In this document: piece after piece, positions 39,001 to 47,926 of the stretch
Layout: the number at the start of each line of letters is the position of its first letter
Position numbering within the stretch: position 1 is the first letter of the stretch
The notes under the pieces: generated by a model
Told to the model about the DNA's origin: nothing
Databases searched by the model: none
What the model saw: only the letters and a program-made list of their open reading frames with translations
Made by a program: the position numbers and the translations under genes
Source: Hyphomicrobiales bacterium
GTDB taxonomy: Bacteria; Pseudomonadota; Alphaproteobacteria; Rhizobiales; Rhizobiaceae
Direction of reading: 5' to 3'
Assembly: GCA_900469345.1 (NCBI GenBank)
Contig: UBWZ01000016.1
Location: 1 to 64,000, forward strand
Length of the DNA: 64,000 bases

Positions 39001-39595
39001 CGTCATGGTGGACGACGACGCGGACGACCTGATTGTCTCCTCGCCCCTTTTTGCGAGCAAGGACAGCGGCGGGCTTGCCATGCAGAAAGGCCGGCTCGTC
39101 CACCGCATGCTCCAGATGCTGCCGGACTTTCCCTCAACGGATCGCCCGGCGGCCGCCCGCCGCTATGCCGAACGGTCGGCACGGTTCTGGCCGAATGAAG
39201 AGCGGGACGGCCTGGTGGCAAGCGTCCTTGCCGTTCTTTCACAGCCTGACCTCGAAGACGTGTTTTCGCAACGGAGCCAGGCCGAAGTCTCGATCATGGG
39301 CACGCTGTCGCTGCAGGGACGCGACTATGCCATTTCCGGACGAATCGACCGGCTTGCCGTTACGGCGACAAGAGTTGTCATCCTCGATTACAAGACGAAC
39401 AGAGAGCCGCCCAAGAGCCTGGAGAGCACACCTCTGGCGCATCGTGCACAGCTGGCGATCTACAGGGAGATCCTAAAACCGCTTTACCCCGAGCAGGTTA
39501 TCGACTGCGTGCTGGTTTACACCGAGACCGCGTCCGTGGTGACCCTGCCGCCTGCGCTTCTTGCGCGTTCGCTTGCGGAACTCAAAACAAAGTGA
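36053..39595 (+). CDS. addA: Double-strand break repair helicase AddA
   Basis: AddA is the UvrD/RecB-type helicase-nuclease partner of AddB. The 1180-residue protein has Walker A ANAGSGKT at 36-43, [13 protein letters not shown] (Walker B, motif II), [15 protein letters not shown] (motif III), [16 protein letters not shown] motif V and [17 protein letters not shown]. The RecB nuclease motif is LDYKT with D1112 and K1114. Translation from ATG 36053 overlaps the addB stop; the frame is open to 35981, but the extra residues resemble nothing. The gene ends 73 bases before trxA. Confidence 0.97.
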   Translation: MSDLLPEGDDPAHWIDWTTVQQARASDPESSAWVSANAGSGKTHVLTQRVIRLLLSGCRPSAILCLTYTKAAASEMSNRVFQRLSEWTMLSDDVLRQRIASIEGREPDSAKLAEARRLFAKALETPGGLKIQTIHAFCEALLHQFPLEANVAGHFSVLDDRAASALLAEARRSLLTATSAEEDPELAEAFAHVLDLGDEFGLETLLSDIISNRTAITRFVERAVHQGGVNVALKQTFGLAPADTEESIAGAYWPLPVLSGLTLDLYLALADQKGGSKVAEVAYGLRVVMKEPDILKRVQHLDAIFLTREGKPKADTSLIAKAMIAAAPELSEAIASARAHVVEQRDRLRLIRMFTATKAALTLARRLHQDYEDLKKQRSLLDFEDLISRTAELLTRQGIGGWVHYKLDQGIDHILVDEAQDTSPIQWTVIKSLAEDFFSGNSARETRRTIFAVGDEKQSIYSFQGARPERFAEERSETQKQVTASGQGFHPVRLPLSFRSTADVLAAVDQVFSMEDNARGLSAGGEPVEHRSNRLGHPGEVDLWDVIVPEVSEQAEDWTAPFDSTPDKAPSAILAGRIATRVSEMVGKETIIDKGVERLIEAGDILVLVRKRDAFVNALTRALKRRDNIPVAGADRLRLTSHIAVQDLLALGRFLLLPRDDLSLAAVLKSPLFNLTEEDVFEATALRPEETSAWDHLNDLATEHPLRFHAAVNQLHHLLSLSRQTSPHDLFARLLGEQGGRRRFLGRLGTEAGDILDEFLTFALDHETHGLPGLQAFISTLEIESPEVKREQDSGRNEVRIMTVHASKGLEAPVVFLVDSGSKAFISTHIPKLRRLQIAGVEVPAWVPGKMLSNALTAEDDQRLKTLTEEEYRRLLYVGMTRAADRLIVCGYRGKVENIGTWQGMISSALSAHAYHCQPAEFQGPDDGWKGFRWRLPAAPGQTVRKEAAIEAFSTLPSLPQALSRPLPAPAPLPRPLSPSGAGVMVDDDADDLIVSSPLFASKDSGGLAMQKGRLVHRMLQMLPDFPSTDRPAAARRYAERSARFWPNEERDGLVASVLAVLSQPDLEDVFSQRSQAEVSIMGTLSLQGRDYAISGRIDRLAVTATRVVILDYKTNREPPKSLESTPLAHRAQLAIYREILKPLYPEQVIDCVLVYTETASVVTLPPALLARSLAELKTK

Positions 39596-39668
39596 GATAG
39601 CGACCATTGAAAATTCGGAGCGTCACGCTCACATTTGCAGCAACAGGAAATTTCGAAGGAGAGCCCAT

Positions 39669-39989
39669 ATGGCTACCGTGAAAGTCGACGTCAACAATTT
39701 CCAGGACGAAGTACTCAACTCGGCGGAGCCGGTTGTCGTCGATTTCTGGGCCGAATGGTGCGGCCCGTGCAAGATGATCGCCCCCAGCCTCGAAGAGATC
39801 TCCACCGAGATGGCCGGCAAGGTCAAGGTTGCAAAGCTCAACATCGACGAGAACCCCGAGCTCGCCGCGAAGTTCGGCGTTCGGTCGATTCCGACCCTTG
39901 CCATCTTCAAGGGCGGCGAAGTGGCTGACATCTCGGTCGGTGCGAAGCCGAAGACTGCGCTGTCGGCTTGGATCGCCGGCGCAGCCTGA
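39669..39989 (+). CDS. trxA: Thioredoxin 1
   Basis: TrxA reduces protein disulfides in the cytoplasm and supplies electrons to ribonucleotide reductase and other enzymes. The 106-residue protein has the active site WCGPCK with C31 and C34 and the cis-proline loop [15 protein letters not shown] at 39669 follows GAAGGAGA; the frame is open upstream to 39561 but overlaps addA. It closes the plus-strand run and ends at a terminator shared with folC. Confidence 0.97.
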   Translation: MATVKVDVNNFQDEVLNSAEPVVVDFWAEWCGPCKMIAPSLEEISTEMAGKVKVAKLNIDENPELAAKFGVRSIPTLAIFKGGEVADISVGAKPKTALSAWIAGAA

Positions 39990-40018
39990 TCTGCCGCTGA
40001 CATAGACATCACGAACAG

Positions 40019-40050
40019 AGCCCGGTTGCGATGCAGCCGGGCTTTTTCTT
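40019..40050. terminator. Terminator between trxA and folC
   Basis: AGCCCGGTTGC (40019-40029) pairs with GCAGCCGGGCT (40033-40043) with one G-T wobble around a GAT loop, followed by TTTTTCTTTG. It lies 29 bases after the trxA stop and faces the end of folC. Confidence 0.85.
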
Positions 40051-40067
40051 TGTGATTGATCCCGGTC

Positions 40068-41420
40068 TCAGGTTGGAGGAGTGCCGTTGTCAGCGAGGAC
40101 ATTGCCTGCAAAATAGAGCGAGCCGCCGATCAGAATTCGCGCCGGTGGCGCTCCCGGGGCTTGCCGGCGGGCGATTTCCTGAAGCGCTTCCACTGTAGAT
40201 CCGGCAGGCTCGGCGACAAGGCCCGCATCATACGCAGCGTGCGCCAAAACGACTGGATCGAGCCCGGCATCGGAACCACGAATAGCCACGGTAAAGACAT
40301 GCTCAGCCAGATCCGCGAAGGCCCTGAAATAGCCGACCGGGTCCTTGGTGTTGATCATTCCGGTTACCAGGTAGAGCGGCCGTGGCTGACGTTCCTCGAA
40401 GGCGGCCATGGCCTCCGCGACCACCTCACCCCCGGCCGGATTGTGGCCGCCATCAAGCCAAATCTCGGCTCCCGGCGGAGCGTGATCAATCAGCTTGCCA
40501 GTGGTCAGCCTTTGCAGGCGCGCCGGCCATTCCACCGCGGCCATCGCCCTTTCCATCATCGCGTCCGTGACGGCAAAACCGGCAGCCTTGACCGCCCGAA
40601 TGGCGGCGGCCGCATTGGCGTACTGATGTCGCCCGGGAAGGCGCGGCAAGGGAAGGTCCGCCAGTCCAAATTCGTCCTGATAGACAAGACGGCCGAACTC
40701 CTCGTGCGCCGAGAAATCCTGGCCGTAGACAGAGACCCGACAGCCCAGCCGCTCCGCGGTCGACACCAGCACCTCACGGGCCGCATCGAAGGGCTGTTGG
40801 CCGATGACCACCGGCCGGCCGCGCTTCATGATGCCGGCCTTTTCAGCGGCGATAAGCTCGACCCGGTCACCCAGATAGGCCTGATGATCGAGTGCAATCG
40901 GCATGATGACCGAGACCGCCGGATCAACGATGACATTGGTCGCGTCAAACCGCCCCCCGAGACCTACCTCGAGCACGACGGCATCGGCCGGCTGCTCCGA
41001 AAACAGCAGGAAGGCAACCGCCGTCAGGATTTCGAAGACGGTGATCGACCGACCGCTGTTGGCCGCTGCCACCCGCCTGATGGCATCGGCAAACAGAGCG
41101 TCGTCGACGAGACGACCCGGGCCATGCGCTGATCCGATGCGATAGCGCTCGTGCCAGTGGACAAGGTGCGGCGAGGTGTGGACGTGGACGGCATATCCAC
41201 CCGCCTCCAGCAGCGCACGGCAAAAGGCGCTCGCCGAGCCCTTGCCGTTCGTGCCGGCAATGTGGATGACGGGCGGCAATTTGAGCTGCGGATTGCCGAG
41301 CAACTCAAGCAGCCGGCTGATCCGGTCAAGCGAAAGATCGAAACCCTTCGGATGAAGGGTCATCAAACGATCAATTTCGCTTTCGGCCTCGCTGACCACG
41401 GGCTCACTCATGATCGACAT
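40068..41420 (-). CDS. folC: Folylpolyglutamate / dihydrofolate synthase
   Basis: FolC joins glutamate to dihydropteroate and extends folate polyglutamate tails. The 450-residue Mur-ligase-fold protein has the ATP loop HIAGTNGKGSAS at about 53-64, the SPHLVHWHERYRI region, a central VGLGGRFDATN and DGGHNPAGGE. Start ATG at 41420 or 41411 (three codons later) cannot be separated by the ribosome binding site. It is last in the trpF-trpB-trpA-accD-folC run, 22 bases after accD, a classic pairing in proteobacteria. Confidence 0.95.
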   Translation of the reverse strand: MSIMSEPVVSEAESEIDRLMTLHPKGFDLSLDRISRLLELLGNPQLKLPPVIHIAGTNGKGSASAFCRALLEAGGYAVHVHTSPHLVHWHERYRIGSAHGPGRLVDDALFADAIRRVAAANSGRSITVFEILTAVAFLLFSEQPADAVVLEVGLGGRFDATNVIVDPAVSVIMPIALDHQAYLGDRVELIAAEKAGIMKRGRPVVIGQQPFDAAREVLVSTAERLGCRVSVYGQDFSAHEEFGRLVYQDEFGLADLPLPRLPGRHQYANAAAAIRAVKAAGFAVTDAMMERAMAAVEWPARLQRLTTGKLIDHAPPGAEIWLDGGHNPAGGEVVAEAMAAFEERQPRPLYLVTGMINTKDPVGYFRAFADLAEHVFTVAIRGSDAGLDPVVLAHAAYDAGLVAEPAGSTVEALQEIARRQAPGAPPARILIGGSLYFAGNVLADNGTPPT

Positions 41421-41442
41421 CCCGTAGTTTCGCGGTCGAAGC

Positions 41443-42333
41443 TCAGGCCGGCACTGCGGCCGGGAGGGCGACCGCCTGATCTGCAGGCTGCTTCATCAGG
41501 ATTTTCAGAAGCCTCGCGAGAGTAGGCGCAATATCATGGCGCTTGACGACCATGTCGACCACGCCGTGCTCGAGCAGGTATTCCGCTGTCTGGAACCCTT
41601 CCGGCAGCTTTTCCCGGAGGGTCTGTTCAATCACCCGCTTGCCGGCAAAGCCGATCTCGGCACCGGGTTCGGCGATATGAATGTCGCCGAGCATTGCGTA
41701 GGAGGCCGTGACGCCACCGGTGGTGGGGTTGGTCAGCACGACGATGTAGGGAAGCCCAGCTTCCTTCAGCATGTTAACAGCAACCGTGGTCCGCGGCAGC
41801 TGCATGAGGGACAAAATGCCTTCCTGCATGCGCGCGCCGCCGGACGCCGGGAAAATCACCAGCGGGCACTTTTCCGCAATGGCGCGCTCACACGCCTTCA
41901 CGATCGCCTCGCCGGCCGCCATGCCGAGGGAGCCGCCGATGAAATTGAACTCATGCACAACCGCAACAAGCTTGAGCCCCTGGACACGCCCGAGCCCCGC
42001 GAGGATCGTATCCTCCTGATCGGTCTTCAGTCGGCTGTCCTTCAGGCGATCGGCATACCGCTTGGAATCGCGAAACTTCAGAGGATCCTGGGCAACCTTG
42101 GGCTGCGCAAAGGATTCAAAGCTGCCGCCGTCGAAAAGGTCCTTCAGCCGGGCCTTGGCGGGCATCTTCATGTGGAAGCCGGATGCGGGAATGACCCACT
42201 TGTTTTCTTCCAGATCCTTGTGAAAGACCATTTCACCGGTCTCGGGGCACTTGATCCAGAGGTTGTCCGGAACTTCCCGACGGCCCAGCATGGAGTTGAT
42301 CCGCGGGCGGACGTAACTGGTAAGCCAATTCAC
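41443..42333 (-). CDS. accD: Acetyl-CoA carboxylase, carboxyltransferase beta subunit
   Basis: AccD with AccA transfers the carboxyl from biotin to acetyl-CoA, the first step of fatty acid synthesis. The 296-residue protein has the crotonase-like core ([37 protein letters not shown]). The start is GTG at 42333 with GGGAG upstream, giving the conserved [21 protein letters not shown]. Oddly, the N-terminal zinc ribbon keeps only one of four cysteines: WIKC is present, but the positions of the other three read T, I and S in CPETGEM and [10 protein letters not shown]. This seems to be a lineage feature. Confidence 0.96.
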   Translation of the reverse strand: MNWLTSYVRPRINSMLGRREVPDNLWIKCPETGEMVFHKDLEENKWVIPASGFHMKMPAKARLKDLFDGGSFESFAQPKVAQDPLKFRDSKRYADRLKDSRLKTDQEDTILAGLGRVQGLKLVAVVHEFNFIGGSLGMAAGEAIVKACERAIAEKCPLVIFPASGGARMQEGILSLMQLPRTTVAVNMLKEAGLPYIVVLTNPTTGGVTASYAMLGDIHIAEPGAEIGFAGKRVIEQTLREKLPEGFQTAEYLLEHGVVDMVVKRHDIAPTLARLLKILMKQPADQAVALPAAVPA

Positions 42334-42373
42334 TTGTTGTACTCCCGATGTTCTCTGATCCCCATGTGGGACA

Positions 42374-43213
42374 CTATTCGGCCGCAACAAGGCGTGCAGA
42401 CCGCACGCCATCAGAAAGACCGTTGACGAAAGTGGTAACCGCTTGCACCGTCCGATCGGTCGCCCGGCCCTCGCCGTCAAGCGAGGCGGCGACCTGATTG
42501 ACGATGGCGGTGCCGACTACGACACCGTCAGCAGATTCGCCGATGAGGCGGGCATGCTCGGCGGTCTTGACCCCGAAGCCGACGCAGACCGGCAGATCCG
42601 TATGCCCCTTGATGCGGCGCACGGCCCCTGCGACCAGCGACGGGTCCGGCAACGCCGATCCTGTGATGCCGTTCATGGAGACGTAATAGACAAAGCCAGA
42701 GGTGTTGGTGAGCACCTTGGGCAGGCGGCGATCGTCCGTGGTGGGCGTTGTCAGGCGGATGAAGCTCATGCCCTTGTTGACCGCGGGAATGCAGAGCTCG
42801 TCATCCATCTCGACCGGCAGGTCGACAATAATGAGACCGTCAATCCCGGCCACCAACGCATCATCGAGGAAGCGATCGACACCGTAGATATAGATGGGAT
42901 TGTAGTAGCCCATCAGAACGACCGGCGTCGTGTTGTCCGTCTTGCGGAAATCTGCCGCCATCTGGATCGTCTTTCCAAGCGTCTGGCCATTGCGGAGCGC
43001 TCTTTGGCCAGCGAGCTGGATGGCAGGACCGTCTGCCATCGGATCGGAAAACGGCGCACCCAGCTCGATGATGTCCGCGCCCGCTGCCGGCAGCGCCTTC
43101 ATGATCTCGAGGGCCGTATCGTAGTCGGGGTCGCCTGCCATGAAATAGGTGACGAGCGCGGGCCGGTCGTCAGATTTCAGATCGGCGAACTTCTGGTCCA
43201 AACGTGACGTCAT
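42374..43213 (-). CDS. trpA: Tryptophan synthase alpha chain
   Basis: TrpA cleaves indoleglycerol phosphate to indole, which passes through a tunnel to TrpB. The 279-residue barrel has the catalytic E50 and D61 in the segment [16 protein letters not shown], and phosphate-binding [10 protein letters not shown]. It starts five bases after the trpB stop and precedes accD, the arrangement found widely in proteobacteria. I see no attenuator; in rhizobia the attenuated gene is trpE(G), which lies elsewhere. Confidence 0.97.
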   Translation of the reverse strand: MTSRLDQKFADLKSDDRPALVTYFMAGDPDYDTALEIMKALPAAGADIIELGAPFSDPMADGPAIQLAGQRALRNGQTLGKTIQMAADFRKTDNTTPVVLMGYYNPIYIYGVDRFLDDALVAGIDGLIIVDLPVEMDDELCIPAVNKGMSFIRLTTPTTDDRRLPKVLTNTSGFVYYVSMNGITGSALPDPSLVAGAVRRIKGHTDLPVCVGFGVKTAEHARLIGESADGVVVGTAIVNQVAASLDGEGRATDRTVQAVTTFVNGLSDGVRSARLVAAE

Positions 43214-43218
43214 GGCGA

Positions 43219-44439
43219 TCAGAGCCCCATTCCCAGAATCTTGCCAACGGTAAAGATGTCCTTGTCGCCGCGGCCACAGAGGTTCATCAGAATGATCTCG
43301 TCCTTGTCCATCCTGGGCGCGCGCTTGACCACTTCTGCAAGCGCATGGGCAGGCTCCAGCGCCGGGATGATGCCTTCGGTGCGGGTGAGCAGCTGGAAGG
43401 CGGCGAGCGCCTCTTCATCCATGATCGGCACATATTCGGCGCGGCCGATGTCCTTCAACCAGGAATGTTCGGGTCCGATGCCGGGATAGTCCAGACCGGC
43501 CGAAATCGAATGGCCTTCCTTGATCTGACCGTCGCCATCTTGAAGCAGATAAGTCCGGTTTCCATGCAGAACACCCGGGGAACCGGCCGTCAGCGAGGCG
43601 CAATGCTCCTCGCCATCCAGCCCCTTGCCGCCCGCTTCAACGCCGACGATGCGAACCGATTCGTCATCGAGGAAAGGATGGAACAGGCCGATCGCATTGG
43701 AGCCGCCGCCGACCGCCGCGACGAGCATGTCCGGAAGACGGCCTTCCGCAGCCATCATCTGCTCGCGCGCTTCCTTGCCGATCACCGACTGGAACTCGCG
43801 GACCATTTCCGGATAGGGGTGTGGTCCGGCAGCCGTGCCGATCATGTAGTAGGTGCTGTCGACATTGGTGACCCAGTCACGCAGCGCCTCGTTCATCGCA
43901 TCCTTCAACGTTCCGTTGCCAGCGGTGACCGGAATGACTTCGGCGCCGAGAAGCTTCATGCGGAAGACATTGGGTGCCTGACGTTCCACATCGGTCGCGC
44001 CCATGTAGACGACGCAGGGCAGGCCGAAGCGGGCCGCGACCGTTGCCGACGCCACGCCATGCTGGCCAGCACCGGTTTCCGCAATGATCCGCGTCTTGCC
44101 CATGCGTTTTGCAAGCAGGATCTGGCCGATGCAGTTGTTGATCTTATGCGAACCCGTGTGATTGAGTTCGTCGCGCTTGAAATAGATCTTGGCTCCACCA
44201 AGCTCAGCCGTCAGCCGCTCTGCAAAATAAAGCGGGCTCGGCCGGCCGACATAATGCGTGCCCAGATGTGCAAGCTCGGCCTGGAAGGCGGGATCGGTCT
44301 TCGCCTTTTCCCATTCGCCCTGAAGATCGAGGATCAACGGCATCAGGGTCTCGGCGACAAAGCGGCCGCCAAAAATGCCGAACCGGCCATCCTCGTCGGG
44401 GCCCGCGCGGAATGAATTGGGCTTGGGGGTCTGGTTCAA
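43219..44439 (-). CDS. trpB: Tryptophan synthase beta chain
   Basis: TrpB condenses indole with serine using pyridoxal phosphate. The 406-residue protein has the PLP lysine K99 in [10 protein letters not shown], the E-T-GAGQHG substrate loop, and the phosphate-binding GGGSNAIG. The N-terminal segment [17 protein letters not shown] is the standard TrpB1 form. It lies 12 bases after trpF and five before trpA, so the three are one transcription unit. Confidence 0.98.
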   Translation of the reverse strand: MNQTPKPNSFRAGPDEDGRFGIFGGRFVAETLMPLILDLQGEWEKAKTDPAFQAELAHLGTHYVGRPSPLYFAERLTAELGGAKIYFKRDELNHTGSHKINNCIGQILLAKRMGKTRIIAETGAGQHGVASATVAARFGLPCVVYMGATDVERQAPNVFRMKLLGAEVIPVTAGNGTLKDAMNEALRDWVTNVDSTYYMIGTAAGPHPYPEMVREFQSVIGKEAREQMMAAEGRLPDMLVAAVGGGSNAIGLFHPFLDDESVRIVGVEAGGKGLDGEEHCASLTAGSPGVLHGNRTYLLQDGDGQIKEGHSISAGLDYPGIGPEHSWLKDIGRAEYVPIMDEEALAAFQLLTRTEGIIPALEPAHALAEVVKRAPRMDKDEIILMNLCGRGDKDIFTVGKILGMGL

Positions 44440-44451
44440 CGGTCTACTCCC

Positions 44452-45108
44452 TCACGCGCCAGGGCGGCCGACTTTCGCGACCGCCTCAAAGAACGCATCG
44501 ATCATTTCAGGATCCTTGACGCCCGGAGCGCTTTCGACGCCGGACGAGGTATCAATCCCCCGCGCATGCGTTGCCGCGAGGGCTTCCGCCACGTTGTCTT
44601 TGTTCAGGCCACCGGAAAGCATGTAATCCAGGCCTTCGTCAAGCGAAGCCATCAGGCTCCAGTCGAAGGAAACGCCGTTACCGCCCGGAAGTTCTGATCC
44701 GGCCGGAGCCTTCGCGTCAAACAGGAACCGATCCGCTACCCCTATATAGGCGTCGACACCTGAAAGATCACCGGCATCGCGGATGGAAAATGCCTTCATC
44801 ACAGGCAGTCCGTAGACGGCCTTCACGTGCAGCAGCCGCTCGGGGCTCTCATGGCCGTGCATCTGAAGCATGTCGGGCCGCAGGAGATGCACGATGTCGT
44901 CGAGCTCCTCGTCATTCGCGTCGACGGTGACAGCAACGATCTTCACCCTGTCACGGACACGATCGGCCAGGTCTCCAGCGAGCTCCGGCGCGATATTGCG
45001 GGGGCTTTTCGGAAAAAAGATAAAACCGACATGGGTCGCCCCGCGCGCCACGGCACGATCGACCGCTTCAGCGGTTTTCAGTCCACAGATCTTTATGTCC
45101 GGTTTCAT
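44452..45108 (-). CDS. trpF: Phosphoribosylanthranilate isomerase
   Basis: TrpF converts phosphoribosylanthranilate to CdRP, the third step of tryptophan synthesis. The 218-residue barrel shows the catalytic cysteine in DIKICGLKT near the N-terminus, the phosphate-binding GGLN and the SGVESAPGVKD end. It opens the minus-strand unit trpF-trpB-trpA-accD-folC. It is a stand-alone enzyme, not fused to TrpC, as usual in alphaproteobacteria. Confidence 0.96.
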   Translation of the reverse strand: MKPDIKICGLKTAEAVDRAVARGATHVGFIFFPKSPRNIAPELAGDLADRVRDRVKIVAVTVDANDEELDDIVHLLRPDMLQMHGHESPERLLHVKAVYGLPVMKAFSIRDAGDLSGVDAYIGVADRFLFDAKAPAGSELPGGNGVSFDWSLMASLDEGLDYMLSGGLNKDNVAEALAATHARGIDTSSGVESAPGVKDPEMIDAFFEAVAKVGRPGA

Positions 45109-45422
45109 GCCCGCGAAGTGCCATGAAAACAGGCCTGAGTCGAGCCCCGCAGCCCGCGACCACTTGACCGCATTTCTGCAGATGCCCTCAAATCCCGCGC
45201 GTCCACATCATTATCGCTACCGTTGAGCTGCCCCTACTGGGGACCCGATGCGCGCCCATGATCTGCGTTCTACTGCAAGAGGTGCTGCCCACAGGAAGGC
45301 AGGGATGCCGCCTTTTTCAGCAGTTTTGCACCACTTTCTTCTGGGTGTTTGCGTCGCCTTGAATTTTAGGGTAGATCGTTCTCCGTAGAACGCGAATCTG
45401 AAATGTTTTGGCGGAGATTTCC
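45109..45422. promoter_or_regulatory. trpF / SleB-type hydrolase divergent intergenic region
   Basis: This 314-base spacer holds the promoters of two divergent genes. I found no open frame with a ribosome binding site and no RNA family I recognise. The notable feature is the 16-bp inverted repeat CGTTCTCCGTAGAACG (45377-45392), 30 bases before the hydrolase start. The rest shows only short GC inverted repeats such as CCCCTACTGGGG. Confidence 0.5.
45377..45392. promoter_or_regulatory. Inverted repeat before the SleB-type hydrolase gene
   Basis: CGTTCT-CCGT-AGAACG has perfect 6-bp arms. Its position, 30 bases before the start codon, suits an operator near the transcription start or a small leader hairpin. 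It is GTTC-N6-GAAC, so it is not the direct-repeat LexA box (GTTC-N7-GTTC) of alphaproteobacteria. Confidence 0.4.
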
Positions 45423-46445
45423 ATGCGGACGGGCGGCGTCACAGCGGTTTTTCATGCCTCTCTATTTCTGTTGGTCGGTACGGCCCTGTCTGCCTGCACC
45501 ACGGCGCAGAAAAGCGCATCGCTTGACCCAAAATCCTCGACAAAGACTGCTAAGGTTCAGGCCGGGCCTGCTAAGCAGGTCTATACCTATACCGCCAAGG
45601 ACAGAGATTGCCTGAAGCGCGCGATGTATTTCGAATCGCAGCGCACGGATGCCGGTGGCTTCATGGCAGTCGGCAGCGTGATCATGAACCGGCTTACCTC
45701 CGGCATCTATGCCCCGACCATCTGCGGCGTCGTTACCCAGAAGAACCAGTTCGCTCCGGGCCTGATGGCGCGCAAGGTGGACGAGGCAACAGCGCCCGAT
45801 CTCGACAAGGCGGCCGATGCCGTTCTGAAGGGTGCACGTCATCCAGACGTGAAGGAGGCGATGTTCTTCCACCGCAAGGGCCTCAAGTTCCCTTATGACA
45901 ATATGCATTACGTCGCCGTCGCCGGGGGCAACGCGTTTTACGAGAAGCGCGATCAGGACGGTCAGCTCGAAACGGCCGAACCAAAGCCTGTCGATCAGTA
46001 CGTGCTCGCCTATGCGTCGGACGGCATGCAGCAGCAGGCGATCAGCTCCGTCATGACGGCGTCCGAACCCAACCTGGCACCTCCCGCGGCTTCGGGCCCG
46101 GCAGTGATCGCGACGGCCAGCGTGACGCAGCCGACCACGACCCAGTCAGCCGTTCCGGCTCCGGTGGCATCCGCTATCGCTCCGGTGGTGACTACAGCGG
46201 TTGCGCGGCCAGGGATGCCTTCGGACTTCGTCACAGCTTACGCCGTTCCGCAGAACTCGCAGCTTGGCTCAGCGCGTTCCTATGATGCCGCCTTGACGGC
46301 GACCGTGCCTATCCCGCTCGCCCGTCCCAGCGAGGCCAGCATTACTGCACAGAAACGTCCCGGCGCAGGCCTTGCCATGGCAAGCCAGCCCGCGCGTTCC
46401 GGCATGACCACTCAAGACTGGACCATCCGCACCGGCAACTGGTAG
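45423..46445 (+). CDS. SleB-type cell wall hydrolase, lipoprotein
   Basis: This 340-residue protein has a Hydrolase_2 / SleB domain, a peptidoglycan hydrolase of lysozyme-like fold. The lipobox is LSAC with C25, so it is a lipoprotein of the envelope. The catalytic glutamate is probably E71 in RAMYFESQRTDAGG, followed by VGSVIMNRL and NQFAPG. The C-terminal 140 residues are a low-complexity alanine/proline/threonine linker, probably spanning the periplasm. The start at 45423 follows GCGGAG six bases upstream; a TTG at 45408 has no such site. The gene is divergent from trpF. Confidence 0.88.
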   Translation: MRTGGVTAVFHASLFLLVGTALSACTTAQKSASLDPKSSTKTAKVQAGPAKQVYTYTAKDRDCLKRAMYFESQRTDAGGFMAVGSVIMNRLTSGIYAPTICGVVTQKNQFAPGLMARKVDEATAPDLDKAADAVLKGARHPDVKEAMFFHRKGLKFPYDNMHYVAVAGGNAFYEKRDQDGQLETAEPKPVDQYVLAYASDGMQQQAISSVMTASEPNLAPPAASGPAVIATASVTQPTTTQSAVPAPVASAIAPVVTTAVARPGMPSDFVTAYAVPQNSQLGSARSYDAALTATVPIPLARPSEASITAQKRPGAGLAMASQPARSGMTTQDWTIRTGNW

Positions 46446-46489
46446 GCGGTTGGCTACCATTTGCTATCCGGCTTCCGCATTTTCCGACG

Positions 46490-47251
46490 TCAGTCAAAGT
46501 CGAGCGCATGGAGATGCGAGCCATGCTTCTTCAGCCATTTGCGTGCATCGTCCATCTGCGGGCACAGGTCCTGGCATAGAGACCAGAATTTTGGGCCGTG
46601 ATTCATTTCCTGAAGATGGGCAACTTCGTGAGCGGCCAGGTAATCGATCACCAGCGGCGGCGCCATGACGATTCGCCACGAAAAGCTCAACCGTCCATCC
46701 CAAGAACAGGACCCCCACCGGCTGCGCGTGTCCTTGAGCGAAATCGACACGACGGGCTTGCGAATGCTGGCCGCATGCCGTGCAACAAGCGCTTCCAGAT
46801 CCCTGCGGGCTTCCTTCTTGAGGAAAGTAGCCAAGCGGCGGCCCAGGTGATCCTCGAGGCCGCTGACCTTGAGGATATTCTCGTCGTCAATCTGGAGCGC
46901 TTCCGTCAGGCCGCGGAGGTTGCCGGTATGCTCGATGCGATGATCAATACCGCGGAGCTGGATGGAGCCGCCGATGCGAACCGGATTATCGTCTGAGAAG
47001 GACGAGAGCCGCGCAACCAGCCAGCCCTGATGGCGATCCAGGAAATTCTCGATCTCGCCCTTTCGCAGACCGAGAGGGACCGTGAGATTGAGCGCCCGCC
47101 CACCGGGCTCTATCCGCAGCGTGATCCGGGTCGCCCTCCCATTCTCCCTGATCGTCAAAGGAAGCGCCCGCTCTCCAACCCAATGCGCGCGCTTGACGGT
47201 TTCAGGCGGTCGCACTTTAGCGCGGGTGGGCTTTTTAAGGAGCGAAAACAT
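46490..47251 (-). CDS. M48-like zinc metallopeptidase (YgjP family)
   Basis: This 253-residue protein belongs to the YgjP / DUF45 group of predicted zinc metallopeptidases. The zinc motif is HEVAHLQEMNH with H208, E209, H212 and a third ligand candidate H218. The conserved SLKDTRSRWGSCS precedes it, as in the family. No signal peptide or membrane segment is visible, so it is probably cytoplasmic. Substrates are unknown. It runs convergent to the SleB-type gene and is separated from the upstream DUF2852 gene by a terminator. Confidence 0.88.
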   Translation of the reverse strand: MFSLLKKPTRAKVRPPETVKRAHWVGERALPLTIRENGRATRITLRIEPGGRALNLTVPLGLRKGEIENFLDRHQGWLVARLSSFSDDNPVRIGGSIQLRGIDHRIEHTGNLRGLTEALQIDDENILKVSGLEDHLGRRLATFLKKEARRDLEALVARHAASIRKPVVSISLKDTRSRWGSCSWDGRLSFSWRIVMAPPLVIDYLAAHEVAHLQEMNHGPKFWSLCQDLCPQMDDARKWLKKHGSHLHALDFD

Positions 47252-47274
47252 ATATCTGTTCTAGATGATTCTAC

Positions 47275-47320
47275 GGCACAGAAAAGCCGGCACCTTGCGG
47301 CACCGGCTTTTCATTATTCA
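47275..47320 (-). terminator. Terminator after the DUF2852 gene
   Basis: AAAAGCCGG (47282-47290) and CCGGCTTTT (47303-47311) form a 9-bp stem around a 12-base loop that can pair further internally. On the minus strand the T-tract follows the stem, 21 bases past the DUF2852 stop. It isolates that gene from the peptidase gene. Confidence 0.75.
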
Positions 47321-47331
47321 AGATGCCGTAC

Positions 47332-47754
47332 TCAAACGTCGACGACGCTGCCGTGACCCGATTGCCGTCCGTTGCGCTCGCGCATGAAACGGTCGAATTC
47401 TTCCTGGTCCTTGGCACGGCGCAGTTCGCGCGCATAGGTATCGAACTCTTCGCGCATCTGATCGAGCCGGCGGCGCTCTGCCTCAAGCCTGTCGAGCTCG
47501 GTCTTGCGCCAATCGTCGAAGGCGACATTGCCCGTCGTGAAATGCGTTTCGTACCGAGCCTTGGTGCGGCGCATGCCGGAAAAGAAGCCGTCCGCGCGCG
47601 TATTTGCGTCGCGTTTAAAGGCTCGCAGCTTTTCCCCAAACAGGATAAAGCCAAGCATGGCCAGGCCCAAAGGCCAGTAAACGACGAAACCGAGCACCAT
47701 CATGGCGATGGTGGCCGGTGTCCACTCAGGACGTATCAATGCTGACTGGTTCAT
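47332..47754 (-). CDS. DUF2852 membrane protein
   Basis: This 140-residue protein matches the DUF2852 family of alphaproteobacteria. It has a hydrophobic N-terminal stretch of about 13-41 forming one or two membrane segments (WTPATIAMMVLGFVVYWPLG), a conserved FKRDANTRADGFFSGMRR, and a long charged helical C-terminus (residues 75-125) with DDWRKTELDRLEAERRRLDQ-like coiled-coil character. Its function is unknown. It appears to be monocistronic, with 172 bases to the upstream phaZ stop. Confidence 0.85.
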   Translation of the reverse strand: MNQSALIRPEWTPATIAMMVLGFVVYWPLGLAMLGFILFGEKLRAFKRDANTRADGFFSGMRRTKARYETHFTTGNVAFDDWRKTELDRLEAERRRLDQMREEFDTYARELRRAKDQEEFDRFMRERNGRQSGHGSVVDV

Positions 47755-47926
47755 AGGTCACACCCCGGTTAGTCGGGTGGCCGTATGCCAACCCGCTATT
47801 CCGATTTGGTGGTGGCCGAATGTCCGTTCAAGACAGCCTGACCCCGAATCCAAGAAGATGCTGAAATAACTGGCGTAAATCGTTAGTCAGGCGAAGCTTG
47901 TCGAAGCCTTTGCTGTCGCCGCAAGA

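Noticed and set aside
44452-45422. Tryptophan attenuator before trpF
   Set aside because: No leader peptide with tandem Trp codons and no terminator/antiterminator pair upstream.
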